From Acrocarpospora corrugata (GTDB taxonomy: Bacteria > Actinomycetota > Actinomycetes > Streptosporangiales > Streptosporangiaceae), in assembly GCF_009687845.1 (NCBI RefSeq), contig NZ_BLAD01000048.1:1-64000 (forward strand): a stretch of DNA of 64,000 bases. The letters run 5' to 3'. Position numbers and translations under genes: made by a program. The notes below the pieces were generated by a model. That model had not been told where the DNA came from, searched no databases, and saw only the letters and a list, made by a program, of their open reading frames with translations. Positions 44,601-55,697 of this stretch are shown one piece after another (positions within the stretch are counted from its first letter, which is position 1; every line of letters begins with the position of its first letter).

Positions 44601-46836
44601 GGAACTTGAGCAGGTTGATCGAGGCCAGGTTGCACGAGGAGTTGTCCAGGTGCACATACTCCGAGCACGGGTTGGAGGCGGTGATCCGGCCGGTCTCCGG
44701 GCAGGTGTGCCAGTCGTTGATGGTGTCGTCGTACTGCACGCCGGGGTCGGCGCACGCCCAGGCCGCCTCGGCCATCTTGCGGAAGAGCGAACGCGCCTCC
44801 ACCTTCTCCAGCACTTCGCCGGTCAGCCGGGCCCGCAGGCCGAACTGCTCGCCGTTCTCCACCGCGCGCATGAACTCGTCGGAGACCCGGACCGAGTTGT
44901 TGGCGTTCTGGTACTGCACGGAGACGATGTCCTTGCCGCCCAGGTCCATGTCGAAACCGGCGTCGCGGAGGGCGCGGATCTTGTCCTCTTCGCGGGCCTT
45001 GGTCTCGATGAACTCCTCGATGTCGGGGTGATCGACGTCGAGGACCACCATCTTGGCGGCCCGGCGGGTGGCGCCACCGGACTTGATGGTGCCGGCCGAG
45101 GCGTCCGCGCCGCGCATGAACGAGACCGGGCCGCTGGCGGTGCCGCCGCTGGAGAGCAGCTCCTTGGAGGACCGGATCCTGGACAGGTTGACGCCCGAGC
45201 CGGAACCGCCCTTGAAGATCACGCCCTCTTCCTTGTACCAGTCGAGGATGGACTCCATCTGGTCGTCGACGGCCAGGATGAAGCAGTTGTGGACCCGCAG
45301 GTTGCCGCTGAGATATTCACCGCTCTCGGTCTGGATGTCGTAGACCTCCATCGGCCCGAGATTCTCGATTCGGTCGATCTCCAATCGCTTGACCGAACGC
45401 GTCGGCTGACCAGGCTTGTCGAAGCCGCTGTCCAACTTCTCGGCCTTGATCGGATCGATGAAACCGATCTCGTCGGCGAACGTGCGCCGATCACCGGCTG
45501 ACTGGATCCGGAGAGTCCAGCACCCGAGGCGGTCTTCGCGGGCGTCCTTCTTGAATCCGACGCGCGCATAGATCCCGAAACGAAGAAGGAGCCGCTGCAT
45601 ACCCCGGATCAGCTTCTCCGAGATCATGTCGACTTCGACCAGCGTCGACTTCTCTCTCGCGCTGACGAAACCTTCTGCCTGGAACACGCTCCGCAGATAG
45701 GCGGCGACTACCGGCAGTGGCGCCGTGAACAGCTTCGCGGGGACTTCCATCTCCGCACCGCGCGATCGCAGACCCCATGCCGAGACGAACGGCTCAAGGG
45801 CTTTGCCGTACAGACGCGTGCGACGACAGTCCAGAGAGGTGTCCTGCGTCTCGACCAGACGCTCCCTGCGGTGCACATCGGGAAACACCGTATCGAGTGC
45901 CTTCGTCACCCACGTCAGCTCCGCCGGAGTGACGGTCATCGCCTCAATCGTGAGCGACTTGTTGGTCCCCTCATACTGTCCGACGAAACCGTCCGACTGG
46001 AGCCAGCCTGCGAGTGCTGCCTCCGCTACTTCGGCGAAGTCGATCTCCCCATCACCGAAGGCGTCGCGACGATGCCACTCCAGCTGATCCCCGGGGGCCA
46101 ACGTGCCGGCGGCGACGAAGGAGCCGGTTCCCTCTCCGGTCGCCTTCCAGACCAGGTGGTCGGCCGTCACATCCAACGCGTATCCGGCCTTGGTGTGAAC
46201 CCTCAGAACATCCTTTACGCCATTCGCCTTGGTCGCGAGGATGCGGGTCACACCGTGAGCGTCGTAGACCTTCGCACCGACGGCGTCGTCCTCGACGAGC
46301 TTGCCGATGGGGATGAGACCGCCCGGGGTGCTCACCAAGGCGTCATACGGCTGGCAGGCGCTTACCTGCTGCGGCGACAGGGTGCCGACGTTGAACCAGA
46401 CCGGCGAGTTGAAGCTGAACAGCTGGTGGACCAGGGCGTGCTTCAGCTCGTGGTCGAAGATCTCGGCGTCCTCGTCGGAGGCGAAGTAGCCGTGCTCGAT
46501 CCCGGTCCGGGTGTAGACGCCGACGACCCTGTCGACCAGGGCCTTGAGACTCCATTCGCGCTGCGGGGTGCCGACGGCGCCGCGGAAGTACTTCGTGGTG
46601 ACGATGTTGGCGGCGTTCACGGACCAGAACTCGGGGAACTCGACCCCGCGCTGCTCGAAGTTGATCGAACCGTCCCGCCAGTTCGTCATGACGACGTCAC
46701 GGCGCTCCCACGAGATCTGGTCGTACGGATGCACGCCGGCCGTGGTGAAGATGCGCTTCATCTTCAAGCCCTTGGCCCGCGTCCGCTTGCCCCCGTTGCC
46801 CCCGCGTGTGGATGTGCCGCTGACGGTCTCCGTCAT
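41632..46836 (-). CDS. nrdJ: vitamin B12-dependent (class II) ribonucleoside-diphosphate reductase with two inteins
   Basis: A 1734-aa precursor that becomes a 947-aa NrdJ after removal of two inteins (357 and 430 aa). NrdJ makes deoxyribonucleotides with adenosylcobalamin as radical source and works with or without oxygen. Extein motifs are SFNSPVWFNVG, SPQQVSA|CFILAVDD (intein 1 precedes this conserved Cys), GSGVNLSRIRSS, NPCSEYVHLDNSSCNLASINL, LLAPTG|TIGLMMDCDT (intein 2 between) and a C-terminal zinc-ribbon end CMTCGTKMRPAGSCYVCEGCGSTSGCS. The ATG at 46836 has a GGGGGAG ribosome binding site. An in-frame ATG at 46869 is possible. nrdR lies upstream on the same strand. Confidence 0.95.
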   Translation of the reverse strand: MTETVSGTSTRGGNGGKRTRAKGLKMKRIFTTAGVHPYDQISWERRDVVMTNWRDGSINFEQRGVEFPEFWSVNAANIVTTKYFRGAVGTPQREWSLKALVDRVVGVYTRTGIEHGYFASDEDAEIFDHELKHALVHQLFSFNSPVWFNVGTLSPQQVSACQPYDALVSTPGGLIPIGKLVEDDAVGAKVYDAHGVTRILATKANGVKDVLRVHTKAGYALDVTADHLVWKATGEGTGSFVAAGTLAPGDQLEWHRRDAFGDGEIDFAEVAEAALAGWLQSDGFVGQYEGTNKSLTIEAMTVTPAELTWVTKALDTVFPDVHRRERLVETQDTSLDCRRTRLYGKALEPFVSAWGLRSRGAEMEVPAKLFTAPLPVVAAYLRSVFQAEGFVSAREKSTLVEVDMISEKLIRGMQRLLLRFGIYARVGFKKDAREDRLGCWTLRIQSAGDRRTFADEIGFIDPIKAEKLDSGFDKPGQPTRSVKRLEIDRIENLGPMEVYDIQTESGEYLSGNLRVHNCFILAVDDQMESILDWYKEEGVIFKGGSGSGVNLSRIRSSKELLSSGGTASGPVSFMRGADASAGTIKSGGATRRAAKMVVLDVDHPDIEEFIETKAREEDKIRALRDAGFDMDLGGKDIVSVQYQNANNSVRVSDEFMRAVENGEQFGLRARLTGEVLEKVEARSLFRKMAEAAWACADPGVQYDDTINDWHTCPETGRITASNPCSEYVHLDNSSCNLASINLLKFLRDDDTFDIPNFVKLTELIITAMDISITFADFPTEKIAETTRAYRQLGIGYANLGALLMATGHAYDSDGGRAIAGAITSLMTGASYRRSAELAGIVGPYDGYARNAEPHKRVMRKHAAANDDLRTVGAMDREIHTESTKQWADCLRLGDKHGYRNAQASLLAPTGCLTGDTLITTDRGLVRLSEIGDVYGDRWQDLTMTVSTDEGPRQATRFFVNGEEPTRLIRTKGGYKIQGTLTHRVKVVDQDSGDWVWKRLADIAEGDVLPLQTRTLVGEPRPVVLPVLDQAYYAGDRAVRVPDAVTEDLAELVGYFMGDGSLHAKGIRFCVADTDLDVIDRLRIISKELFNLEPVVTQQAGYQEVVLQSVRLARWWQASGFAKDLPGLDHSGKGWTPRVPSAILETNNAVIYAAFLRGLFEADGTVLEGVPSVSTASESFADEIRTLLLSLGFITTTRKTVSGFGGDVFQVRLRNVDHALNYDEIIGFIGERKAKLLAPLEPSRSAKKDYVFLPRDVWEELVPNGHGSREAVLQSIRRTGGVPRMVAKLIFDETLDKRVARVLDYAFETVSVNEDGGVQPTYDLSVPENVTYVANGMVSHNTIGLMMDCDTTGIEPDLALVKFKKLVGGGSMQIVNQTIPRALRQLGYQEEQVEAIVEYIADNSHVVDAPGLRPEHYEVFDCAMGERAIAPMGHVRMMAATQPFLSGAISKTVNLPESASVDDIEQVYLEGWKLGLKALAVYRDNCKVGQPLSVANKKADEAAAVAEPEVKVIEVPRPTRRRMPNQRPSLTTRFTVGGAKGYMTASSYPEDGLGEVFLKMSKQGSTLAGVMDAFSVAISIGLQYGVPLETYAQKFVNMRFEPAGMTDDPDVRMAQSVMDYIFRRLALDYLPYEDRAALGIFSAAERSAQQRGEDPASLAEPVDTAALAQSAPIEEKPTPRPVTPLPAPTRTKVDPLESHQGRTADAPLCMTCGTKMRPAGSCYVCEGCGSTSGCS
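42817..44106 (-). other. intein 2 of NrdJ (430 aa, LAGLIDADG type)
   Basis: Starts with Cys1 in CLTGDTLITTDRGLVRLSEIG and ends TYDLSVPENVTYVANGMVSHN before extein Thr (THN|T class of splice site, +1 Thr). Block B is GTLTH. LAGLIDADG-like motifs LAELVGYFMGDGSL and YAAFLRGLFEADGTV keep their acidic residues, so the homing endonuclease may be active. Inserted at LLAPTG|TIGLMMDCD, a highly conserved reductase loop. Confidence 0.93.
45286..46356 (-). other. intein 1 of NrdJ (357 aa, degenerate LAGLIDADG)
   Basis: Starts with Cys1 in CQPYDALVSTPGGLIPIGKLV and ends MEVYDIQTESGEYLSGNLRVHN before extein Cys. Block B is DVTADH. The endonuclease-type motifs AALAGWLQSDGFVG and VAAYLRSVFQAEGFVS have drifted from LAGLIDADG (the second has Ala-Glu in place of Ala-Asp), so endonuclease activity may be reduced. 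Splicing residues (Cys1, His-Asn, +1 Cys) are intact. Confidence 0.93.
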
Positions 46837-46926
46837 GACTCCCCCTTCATGGGCCTTCATGCCCCTCATATTTCAATCCGTGTCTGAAAATGTGACGTCC
46901 TGGCGCCTGGGCAGGCGCCGGGAAAG

Positions 46927-47379
46927 CTAGTCGCCGGCGACGGCGCGGAGCCGTTCGATCTCGGCTTCGAAGTCGGCGAGCGTCTCGAAGCTGCGGTAGA
47001 CGGAGGCGAAGCGCAGGTAGGCCACCTCGTCCAGTTCGCCCAGCGGGCCGAGGATCGACAGGCCGATCTCGTGGGAGGGGATCTCGGCGGCGCCGGTGGC
47101 CCGGATGCTCTCCTCCACCTTCTGGCCCAGCTGGGCCAGCGCGTCCTCGCTGACCGGGCGGCCCTGGCAGGCCCGCCGGACGCCCGCGACGACCTTGTCG
47201 CGGGAGAAGGCCTCGGTGACGCCGCTGCGCTTACTCACCATCAGCAGCACCGTCTCCTGGGTCGTGAACCGGCGGCCGCACTCGGGGCAGGTCCGCCTGC
47301 GCCGGATGGCGCCGCCGTCCTCGGTCGAACGGCTGTCGACCACCCGGGTGTCGGGATGTCGGCAGAATGGGCAATGCAT
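46927..47379 (-). CDS. nrdR: transcriptional repressor NrdR
   Basis: A 150-aa repressor of ribonucleotide reductase genes. The N-terminal zinc ribbon is [17 protein letters not shown] with [12 protein letters not shown], and the ATP-cone follows ([24 protein letters not shown]...). ATP/dATP binding to the cone controls DNA binding. It is encoded directly before nrdJ, 90 bases upstream of its start codon, and two NrdR boxes with correct spacing lie upstream, so autoregulation of the pair is expected. Confidence 0.96.
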   Translation of the reverse strand: MHCPFCRHPDTRVVDSRSTEDGGAIRRRRTCPECGRRFTTQETVLLMVSKRSGVTEAFSRDKVVAGVRRACQGRPVSEDALAQLGQKVEESIRATGAAEIPSHEIGLSILGPLGELDEVAYLRFASVYRSFETLADFEAEIERLRAVAGD

Positions 47380-47493
47380 GACCCTCCGCCTCCTTCCGGT
47401 TCAACTCCCCCACGTCACCTGTGCTTCCCTGATCCGGCCATGTCATGGGACGCTCACGCACGCCCCACAATGATCTGCGGTGCGTATAAGGAA

Positions 47494-47541
47494 ACACAAT
47501 AGGTGGTGAACAACATCGGTGTGACCCACTAGATGTTGTGG
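47494..47541. promoter_or_regulatory. tandem NrdR boxes
   Basis: Box 1 ACACAATAGGTGGTGA (47494-47509) and box 2 CCACTAGATGTTGTGG (47526-47541) each match the consensus ACACWATATATWGTGT at 12 of 16 positions. Their centres are 32 bp apart, about three helical turns, the known spacing for cooperative NrdR binding. They lie 115-162 bases before the nrdR start. Confidence 0.75.
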
Positions 47542-47707
47542 TCCAAACCTAGAAGCAGCCAGGGTTGATCGCAAGTCAGCCACGGCGATCCAGCCGAATC
47601 GGCGGGCCGCGCGCGGCCCACCGGGCGAGCAGCGGCAGCTCAGCGCCCGGTCGGCGAATTCGACCCGCCGAAACGTCGGGCGTGTCGAGCAGACTGTCCG
47701 GTCGGGC

Positions 47708-48073
47708 TCAGCCCGCGCCGCCGCTGGGTAAGTAGAGCTTGCTGCCGGGGCGGATCAGGGGGTCGGGCAGCCGGTTGATGTTCATGATCTGGCGGACCAT
47801 CGGCCCGGGGTCGTCGCCCTCGCTGACGGCGGTGGCGATCTCCCAGAGGGTGTCGCCCTCCTGGACGGTGACCCAGGGCAGCCCGGCGTGGTCAGCCCTG
47901 CCGGTCGAGGCGGTGACCGGGGAGCGGGTGCCATACCAGAGGACGAGCAGGGAGACGGCGGCGACGAAGGCGACGAGCAGGAAACGTCCCCGGCGGGTCA
48001 GGCGCACGGGCGAACCGGAGTATCGGACTTTGGGCACCGGATTGGGACGTAGGGACGGATTCGTGGCTCGCAT
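47708..48073 (-). CDS. LysM-domain membrane protein divergent from lexA (YneA/DivS-like SOS protein)
   Basis: A 121-aa protein with a cytoplasmic basic start, one membrane helix ([19 protein letters not shown], residues 31-49) and an outer LysM domain ([20 protein letters not shown]...[18 protein letters not shown]) that should bind peptidoglycan. The ATG at 48073 has a perfect GGAGG ribosome binding site. A LysM protein divergent from lexA is the arrangement of YneA, the SOS-induced division inhibitor of Firmicutes, and similar actinobacterial genes. An SOS box lies 69 bases upstream of the start codon. Function as cell-division brake is inference. Confidence 0.82.
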   Translation of the reverse strand: MRATNPSLRPNPVPKVRYSGSPVRLTRRGRFLLVAFVAAVSLLVLWYGTRSPVTASTGRADHAGLPWVTVQEGDTLWEIATAVSEGDDPGPMVRQIMNINRLPDPLIRPGSKLYLPSGGAG

Positions 48074-48141
48074 TGTTACCTCCAGCCACCGAGGAAGATC
48101 AAAATCTGGAAGAAAGATCGCCGAATCGAACACGGTGTCGA

Positions 48142-48157
48142 TCGAACTCCCGTACGA
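48142..48157. promoter_or_regulatory. SOS box (LexA site) proximal to the LysM gene
   Basis: TCGAACTCCCGTACGA, 11 of 12 fixed positions of the actinobacterial LexA consensus TCGAACN4GTTCGA. A weaker half-repeat TCGAACACGGTGTCGA adjoins it at 48126-48141. Confidence 0.72.
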
Positions 48158-48193
48158 TGTTGTACACCACGGGACCGACATTCTCGAGGACTA

Positions 48194-48209
48194 TCGAACA
48201 ATTGTTTGA
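48194..48209. promoter_or_regulatory. SOS box (LexA site) proximal to lexA
   Basis: TCGAACAATTGTTTGA, 11 of 12 fixed positions of TCGAACN4GTTCGA, 67 bases before the lexA start. Position and sequence fit lexA autorepression. Confidence 0.85.
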
Positions 48210-48276
48210 TATTGATCTTGAATCGCGGTACCGTCGCTCTGAGCGACATTGGGAACACGGATTGGGAGGTGCCCGG

Positions 48277-48996
48277 GTGAGCAACGACGGCCTGGTGAGC
48301 CAGCACGACGAGAACGTGAGTGATCTGGCGGTGCGCCGGCGCGACTCGCTCGGCCTCACCCCTCGGCAGCGCAAGATCCTTGAGGTGATCCGCGATTCGG
48401 TCCAGCAGCGCGGTTACCCGCCGTCGATGCGCGAGATCGGCGAGGCCGTTCAGCTGACCAGCACGTCCAGCGTGTCCCACCAGCTCACCGCTCTGCAGCG
48501 CAAGGGCTACCTGCGCCGCGACCCGCATCGCCCCCGCGCCCTGGAGGTCCGCCTGCCCGGTGAGCCGGTGCTGTGGGTGGACCCGGACGCGACCGAGGAG
48601 GACACGGGCTTCATCCGCCCGACGGCCACCTACGTGCCGCTGGTGGGCCGGATCGCGGCCGGTGGGCCGATCCTGGCAGAACAGAGCATCGAAGACGTGT
48701 TCGCGCTGCCCAAGCAGCTGGTCGGCGAGGGAACCCTGTTCCTGCTCCAGGTCAGCGGCGACTCCATGATCGAGGCCGCCATCGCCGACGGCGACTGGGT
48801 CGTGGTCCGCCAGCAGCCGGTCGCCGACAACGGCGACATCGTGGCCGCCATGATCGACGGCGAGGCCACGGTGAAGACCTTCAAGCGCAAGGACGGCCAC
48901 GTCTGGCTGGTCCCCCACAACTCAAACTACGAGCCCATCCCGGGCGACGAGGCCACCGTCCTCGGCAAGGTCACCGCAGTCCTGCGAAAGCTGTGA
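48277..48996 (+). CDS. lexA: LexA repressor
   Basis: A 239-aa SOS repressor/autoprotease. The winged helix is [44 protein letters not shown]. The cleavage site is Ala-Gly in [12 protein letters not shown]. The catalytic Ser is in [11 protein letters not shown] and the Lys in [10 protein letters not shown]. The GTG at 48277 follows GGGAGG at a good distance. Shorter starts at the next GTGs are possible. Autoregulated through the SOS box upstream, and divergent from the LysM gene. Confidence 0.97.
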   Translation: MSNDGLVSQHDENVSDLAVRRRDSLGLTPRQRKILEVIRDSVQQRGYPPSMREIGEAVQLTSTSSVSHQLTALQRKGYLRRDPHRPRALEVRLPGEPVLWVDPDATEEDTGFIRPTATYVPLVGRIAAGGPILAEQSIEDVFALPKQLVGEGTLFLLQVSGDSMIEAAIADGDWVVVRQQPVADNGDIVAAMIDGEATVKTFKRKDGHVWLVPHNSNYEPIPGDEATVLGKVTAVLRKL

Positions 48997-49034
48997 CGAC
49001 CGGGCGTCAACCGCCCGCACCCAATGCCTCACGC

Positions 49035-49064
49035 AAGCCCCGGCTGCCTTCGCGGCCGGGGCTT
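49035..49064 (+). terminator. lexA terminator
   Basis: Perfect 10-bp arms AAGCCCCGGC (49035-49044) and GCCGGGGCTT (49055-49064) with a 10-base loop, 39 bases past the lexA stop. Strong hairpin without a long T-run, as is usual in actinobacteria. Confidence 0.75.
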
Positions 49065-49214
49065 CGGCGTGCCCGGCTCGGCGTCGTCTGGCTCGGGGTT
49101 GAGCGCCAGTGGCTCGCACCCCCAGGCGTGATGAACGACACGGGTGGGGCGTGATGATCGTTACCCGGTATTCATAATAATGTGCCCGTTTGTGGGGAAA
49201 TATCCTGGAATGTG

Positions 49215-50351
49215 ATGCGAAGACTTGATGAGTTGACCCTGGCCGATGTCGCTGTGCGGGATGGGCTCAAGTGGACGCAAGTCGGGCCTGGGGTGATTCC
49301 GGCCTGGGTCGCTGACATGGATTTTCCGCCGCCGGAGGCTGTGCGGGAGGCTGTGGCGCGACGGGTGGCCACCGACCTGGGGTATCCGGGCTGGCTTGAC
49401 GACGCGACCGTCGGACCGCTGGCGGAGGCGTTCTCGGAGCGTATGGAGACGCGTTACGGGTTCCAGGCGGATCCGACGCTGGTGCGGGCGTTCACTGATT
49501 TGAACCAGGTCCTGCAGATCATTCTGCATCTGCTGACTGAGCCGGGCGATGGTGTGCTGGTGCATACCCCCACGTACAACGCGTTCCTGGACACGTTGCG
49601 GGTGATGAATCGGCCGCCGGTTCCCATGAAGCTGACGCCAAACGGCGAGACCTGGACGTTCGAGCAGCCGGCGGATGTGGCCGGAGCCAAGGTGCTGCTC
49701 CTGGTCAATCCGCACAACCCCACCGGGCACTGCTTCACCCGGGCCGAGCTGCAGGGCCTGGCCGAGCTGGCCGAGCGGCACGACTTGATCGTGATCGCGG
49801 ACGAGATCCACGCTGACCTCGCCTACTCCCCCGGCGCCCATGTCTCCTTCGGCAGCCTGCTCCCGGACCGCACGATCACCCTCACGTCCGCCAGCAAGGC
49901 GTTCAACATGGGCGGCGTGCACTGCGCGGTGGCGCATCTCGGGCATCCGGCCGTCAAAGCCGCCCTCGACGCCCAGCCCCCGCACCTGTACGGCGCCGCC
50001 GGAGTCCTCGGCGTCGACGCCACCGTGGCCGCCTGGCGGCACGGAGACGCCTGGCTGGCCGAGGTCCTGACGATCCTCGACCACAACCGCAAACTGATCG
50101 CCGAACGCATCCCCGCGGACGTCCGCTACCAGATCCCGGCCGCCACCTACCTGGGCTGGCTCGACTTCGGCATCCCCGACGCCGCCGGCCGCCTCGAAAG
50201 CGAGGCCGGGGTTCGACTGAACCCCGGCCCGCTCTTCGGCGCTCCGGATGGCTTCGCCCGCCTGAACTTCGGCACCTCACCCCCGATCCTGGAAGAGATC
50301 CTCACCAGGATCGGGACCGCGATGCCCAGAATTTCAGCCGATCTGAGTTAG
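49215..50351 (+). CDS. PLP-dependent aminotransferase, MalY/PatB (C-S lyase) type
   Basis: A 378-aa fold-type I aminotransferase of the MalY/PatB cystathionine beta-lyase group: VIPAWVADMDFPPPEAVREAV near the N-terminus, VNPHNPTGHCF, IADEIHADLAY and the PLP lysine in TSASKAFNMGGVH. Such enzymes cleave C-S bonds of cystathionine or cysteine conjugates. I chose the ATG at 49215, with frame open to 49182. Monocistronic. Precise substrate uncertain. Confidence 0.88.
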   Translation: MRRLDELTLADVAVRDGLKWTQVGPGVIPAWVADMDFPPPEAVREAVARRVATDLGYPGWLDDATVGPLAEAFSERMETRYGFQADPTLVRAFTDLNQVLQIILHLLTEPGDGVLVHTPTYNAFLDTLRVMNRPPVPMKLTPNGETWTFEQPADVAGAKVLLLVNPHNPTGHCFTRAELQGLAELAERHDLIVIADEIHADLAYSPGAHVSFGSLLPDRTITLTSASKAFNMGGVHCAVAHLGHPAVKAALDAQPPHLYGAAGVLGVDATVAAWRHGDAWLAEVLTILDHNRKLIAERIPADVRYQIPAATYLGWLDFGIPDAAGRLESEAGVRLNPGPLFGAPDGFARLNFGTSPPILEEILTRIGTAMPRISADLS

Positions 50352-50369
50352 TTAGGAACGCCCGGAGGG

Positions 50370-52601
<2,232 letters not shown>

Positions 52602-52619
52602 TCAGCGCGCACCCCAAGA

Positions 52620-52643
52620 ACCGCCGCTCAGCCGAGCGGCGGT
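52620..52643. terminator. GC hairpin between leuS and GH5 genes
   Basis: CCGCCGCTC-AGCC-GAGCGGCGG with a flanking A-T pair, a 10-bp stem and 4-base loop. On the minus strand it is followed by TTCTT. It may end the leuS transcript or form a 5' leader stem of the GH5 mRNA. Confidence 0.5.
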
Positions 52644-52671
52644 GGTCGCGGCATGCCCTGACCGCACGCCT

Positions 52672-52693
52672 CATACGATGTTCGTTTTGTATG
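52672..52693. promoter_or_regulatory. inverted repeat upstream of the GH5 cellulase gene
   Basis: CATAC and GTATG arms 12 bases apart in an AT-richer patch about 120 bases before the GH5 start. It could be an operator or promoter region. It is unlike the TGGGAGCGCTCCCA CebR operator of other actinobacteria. Confidence 0.3.
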
Positions 52694-52776
52694 GCTCGCC
52701 GCAATTTTGAGCGCCGCGCGACACCACGGTCAATGTCCCGGTACGGCCGGCGAACCCCCCGCACCGGGACCGACCC

Positions 52777-55233
<2,457 letters not shown>

Positions 55234-55266
55234 GGTCCACTCCTGATTTATCGACACCTGCCCATA

Positions 55267-55335
55267 AGAAAACCCCCCGGCGTTCAGCACGAGGGGCAGC
55301 CGCATCGAGGCTTGACTTCAGCTCGCTCGATGCGG
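55267..55335 (-). promoter_or_regulatory. leuS attenuator: upstream stem plus intrinsic terminator
   Basis: On the minus strand CCGCATCGAG (55335-55326) pairs with CTCGATGCGG (55309-55300). Next comes a terminator-like hairpin: CCCC (55296-55293) with GGGG (55278-55275), inner CGT/ACG, then TTTTCTT. Together with the Leu-codon leader this forms a plausible attenuator. The exact alternative pairing has not been folded. Confidence 0.6.
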
Positions 55336-55365
55336 CCCGGTAAGCAGCAGGGTCTCCGCACGCAT
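55318..55365 (-). CDS. leuS leader peptide (MRAETLLLTGPHRAS)
   Basis: A 15-aa ORF with three consecutive Leu codons (CTG CTG CTT at 55350-55342), about 85 bases before leuS on the same strand. Its stop codon falls in the loop of the following 10-bp stem. This is the layout of ribosome-mediated attenuation. A weak purine stretch (TTGGGGT) precedes the ATG. Confidence 0.65.
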   Translation of the reverse strand: MRAETLLLTGPHRAS

Positions 55366-55697
55366 ACCCCAAGCGTAGCGCAGCCGACAACGGGATCGCC
55401 GATGCTATCGAAGGAGGGAGGCGATCTTACACGCGGAGTCAACTGCCGATACCCGATGGTGATAGATCCGTTGTGACCGCTGGTGTCCCTTTCCTTTACC
55501 CTCATCTCGTGGCGAACTCAGTCGACCCGGGATCGGGCCCGGATTTCCGGGAGACCGACCTCCCGATGCAGGATCCGCCGACCGACCCCACGGGTGAGCA
55601 GTTCCGGGGGGCTTTCTCGGGTTTCGCTGCGGTGCCCCCCGGGTCGCATGAGATCATGCCAGGTGCCCCTAATTCGGGCATGAACTCGGGAGGTACC

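Noticed and set aside
55267..55380. T-box riboswitch before leuS
   Set aside because: No AGGGTGGNACCGCG-like T-box sequence is visible. The Leu-codon leader peptide explains the region better.
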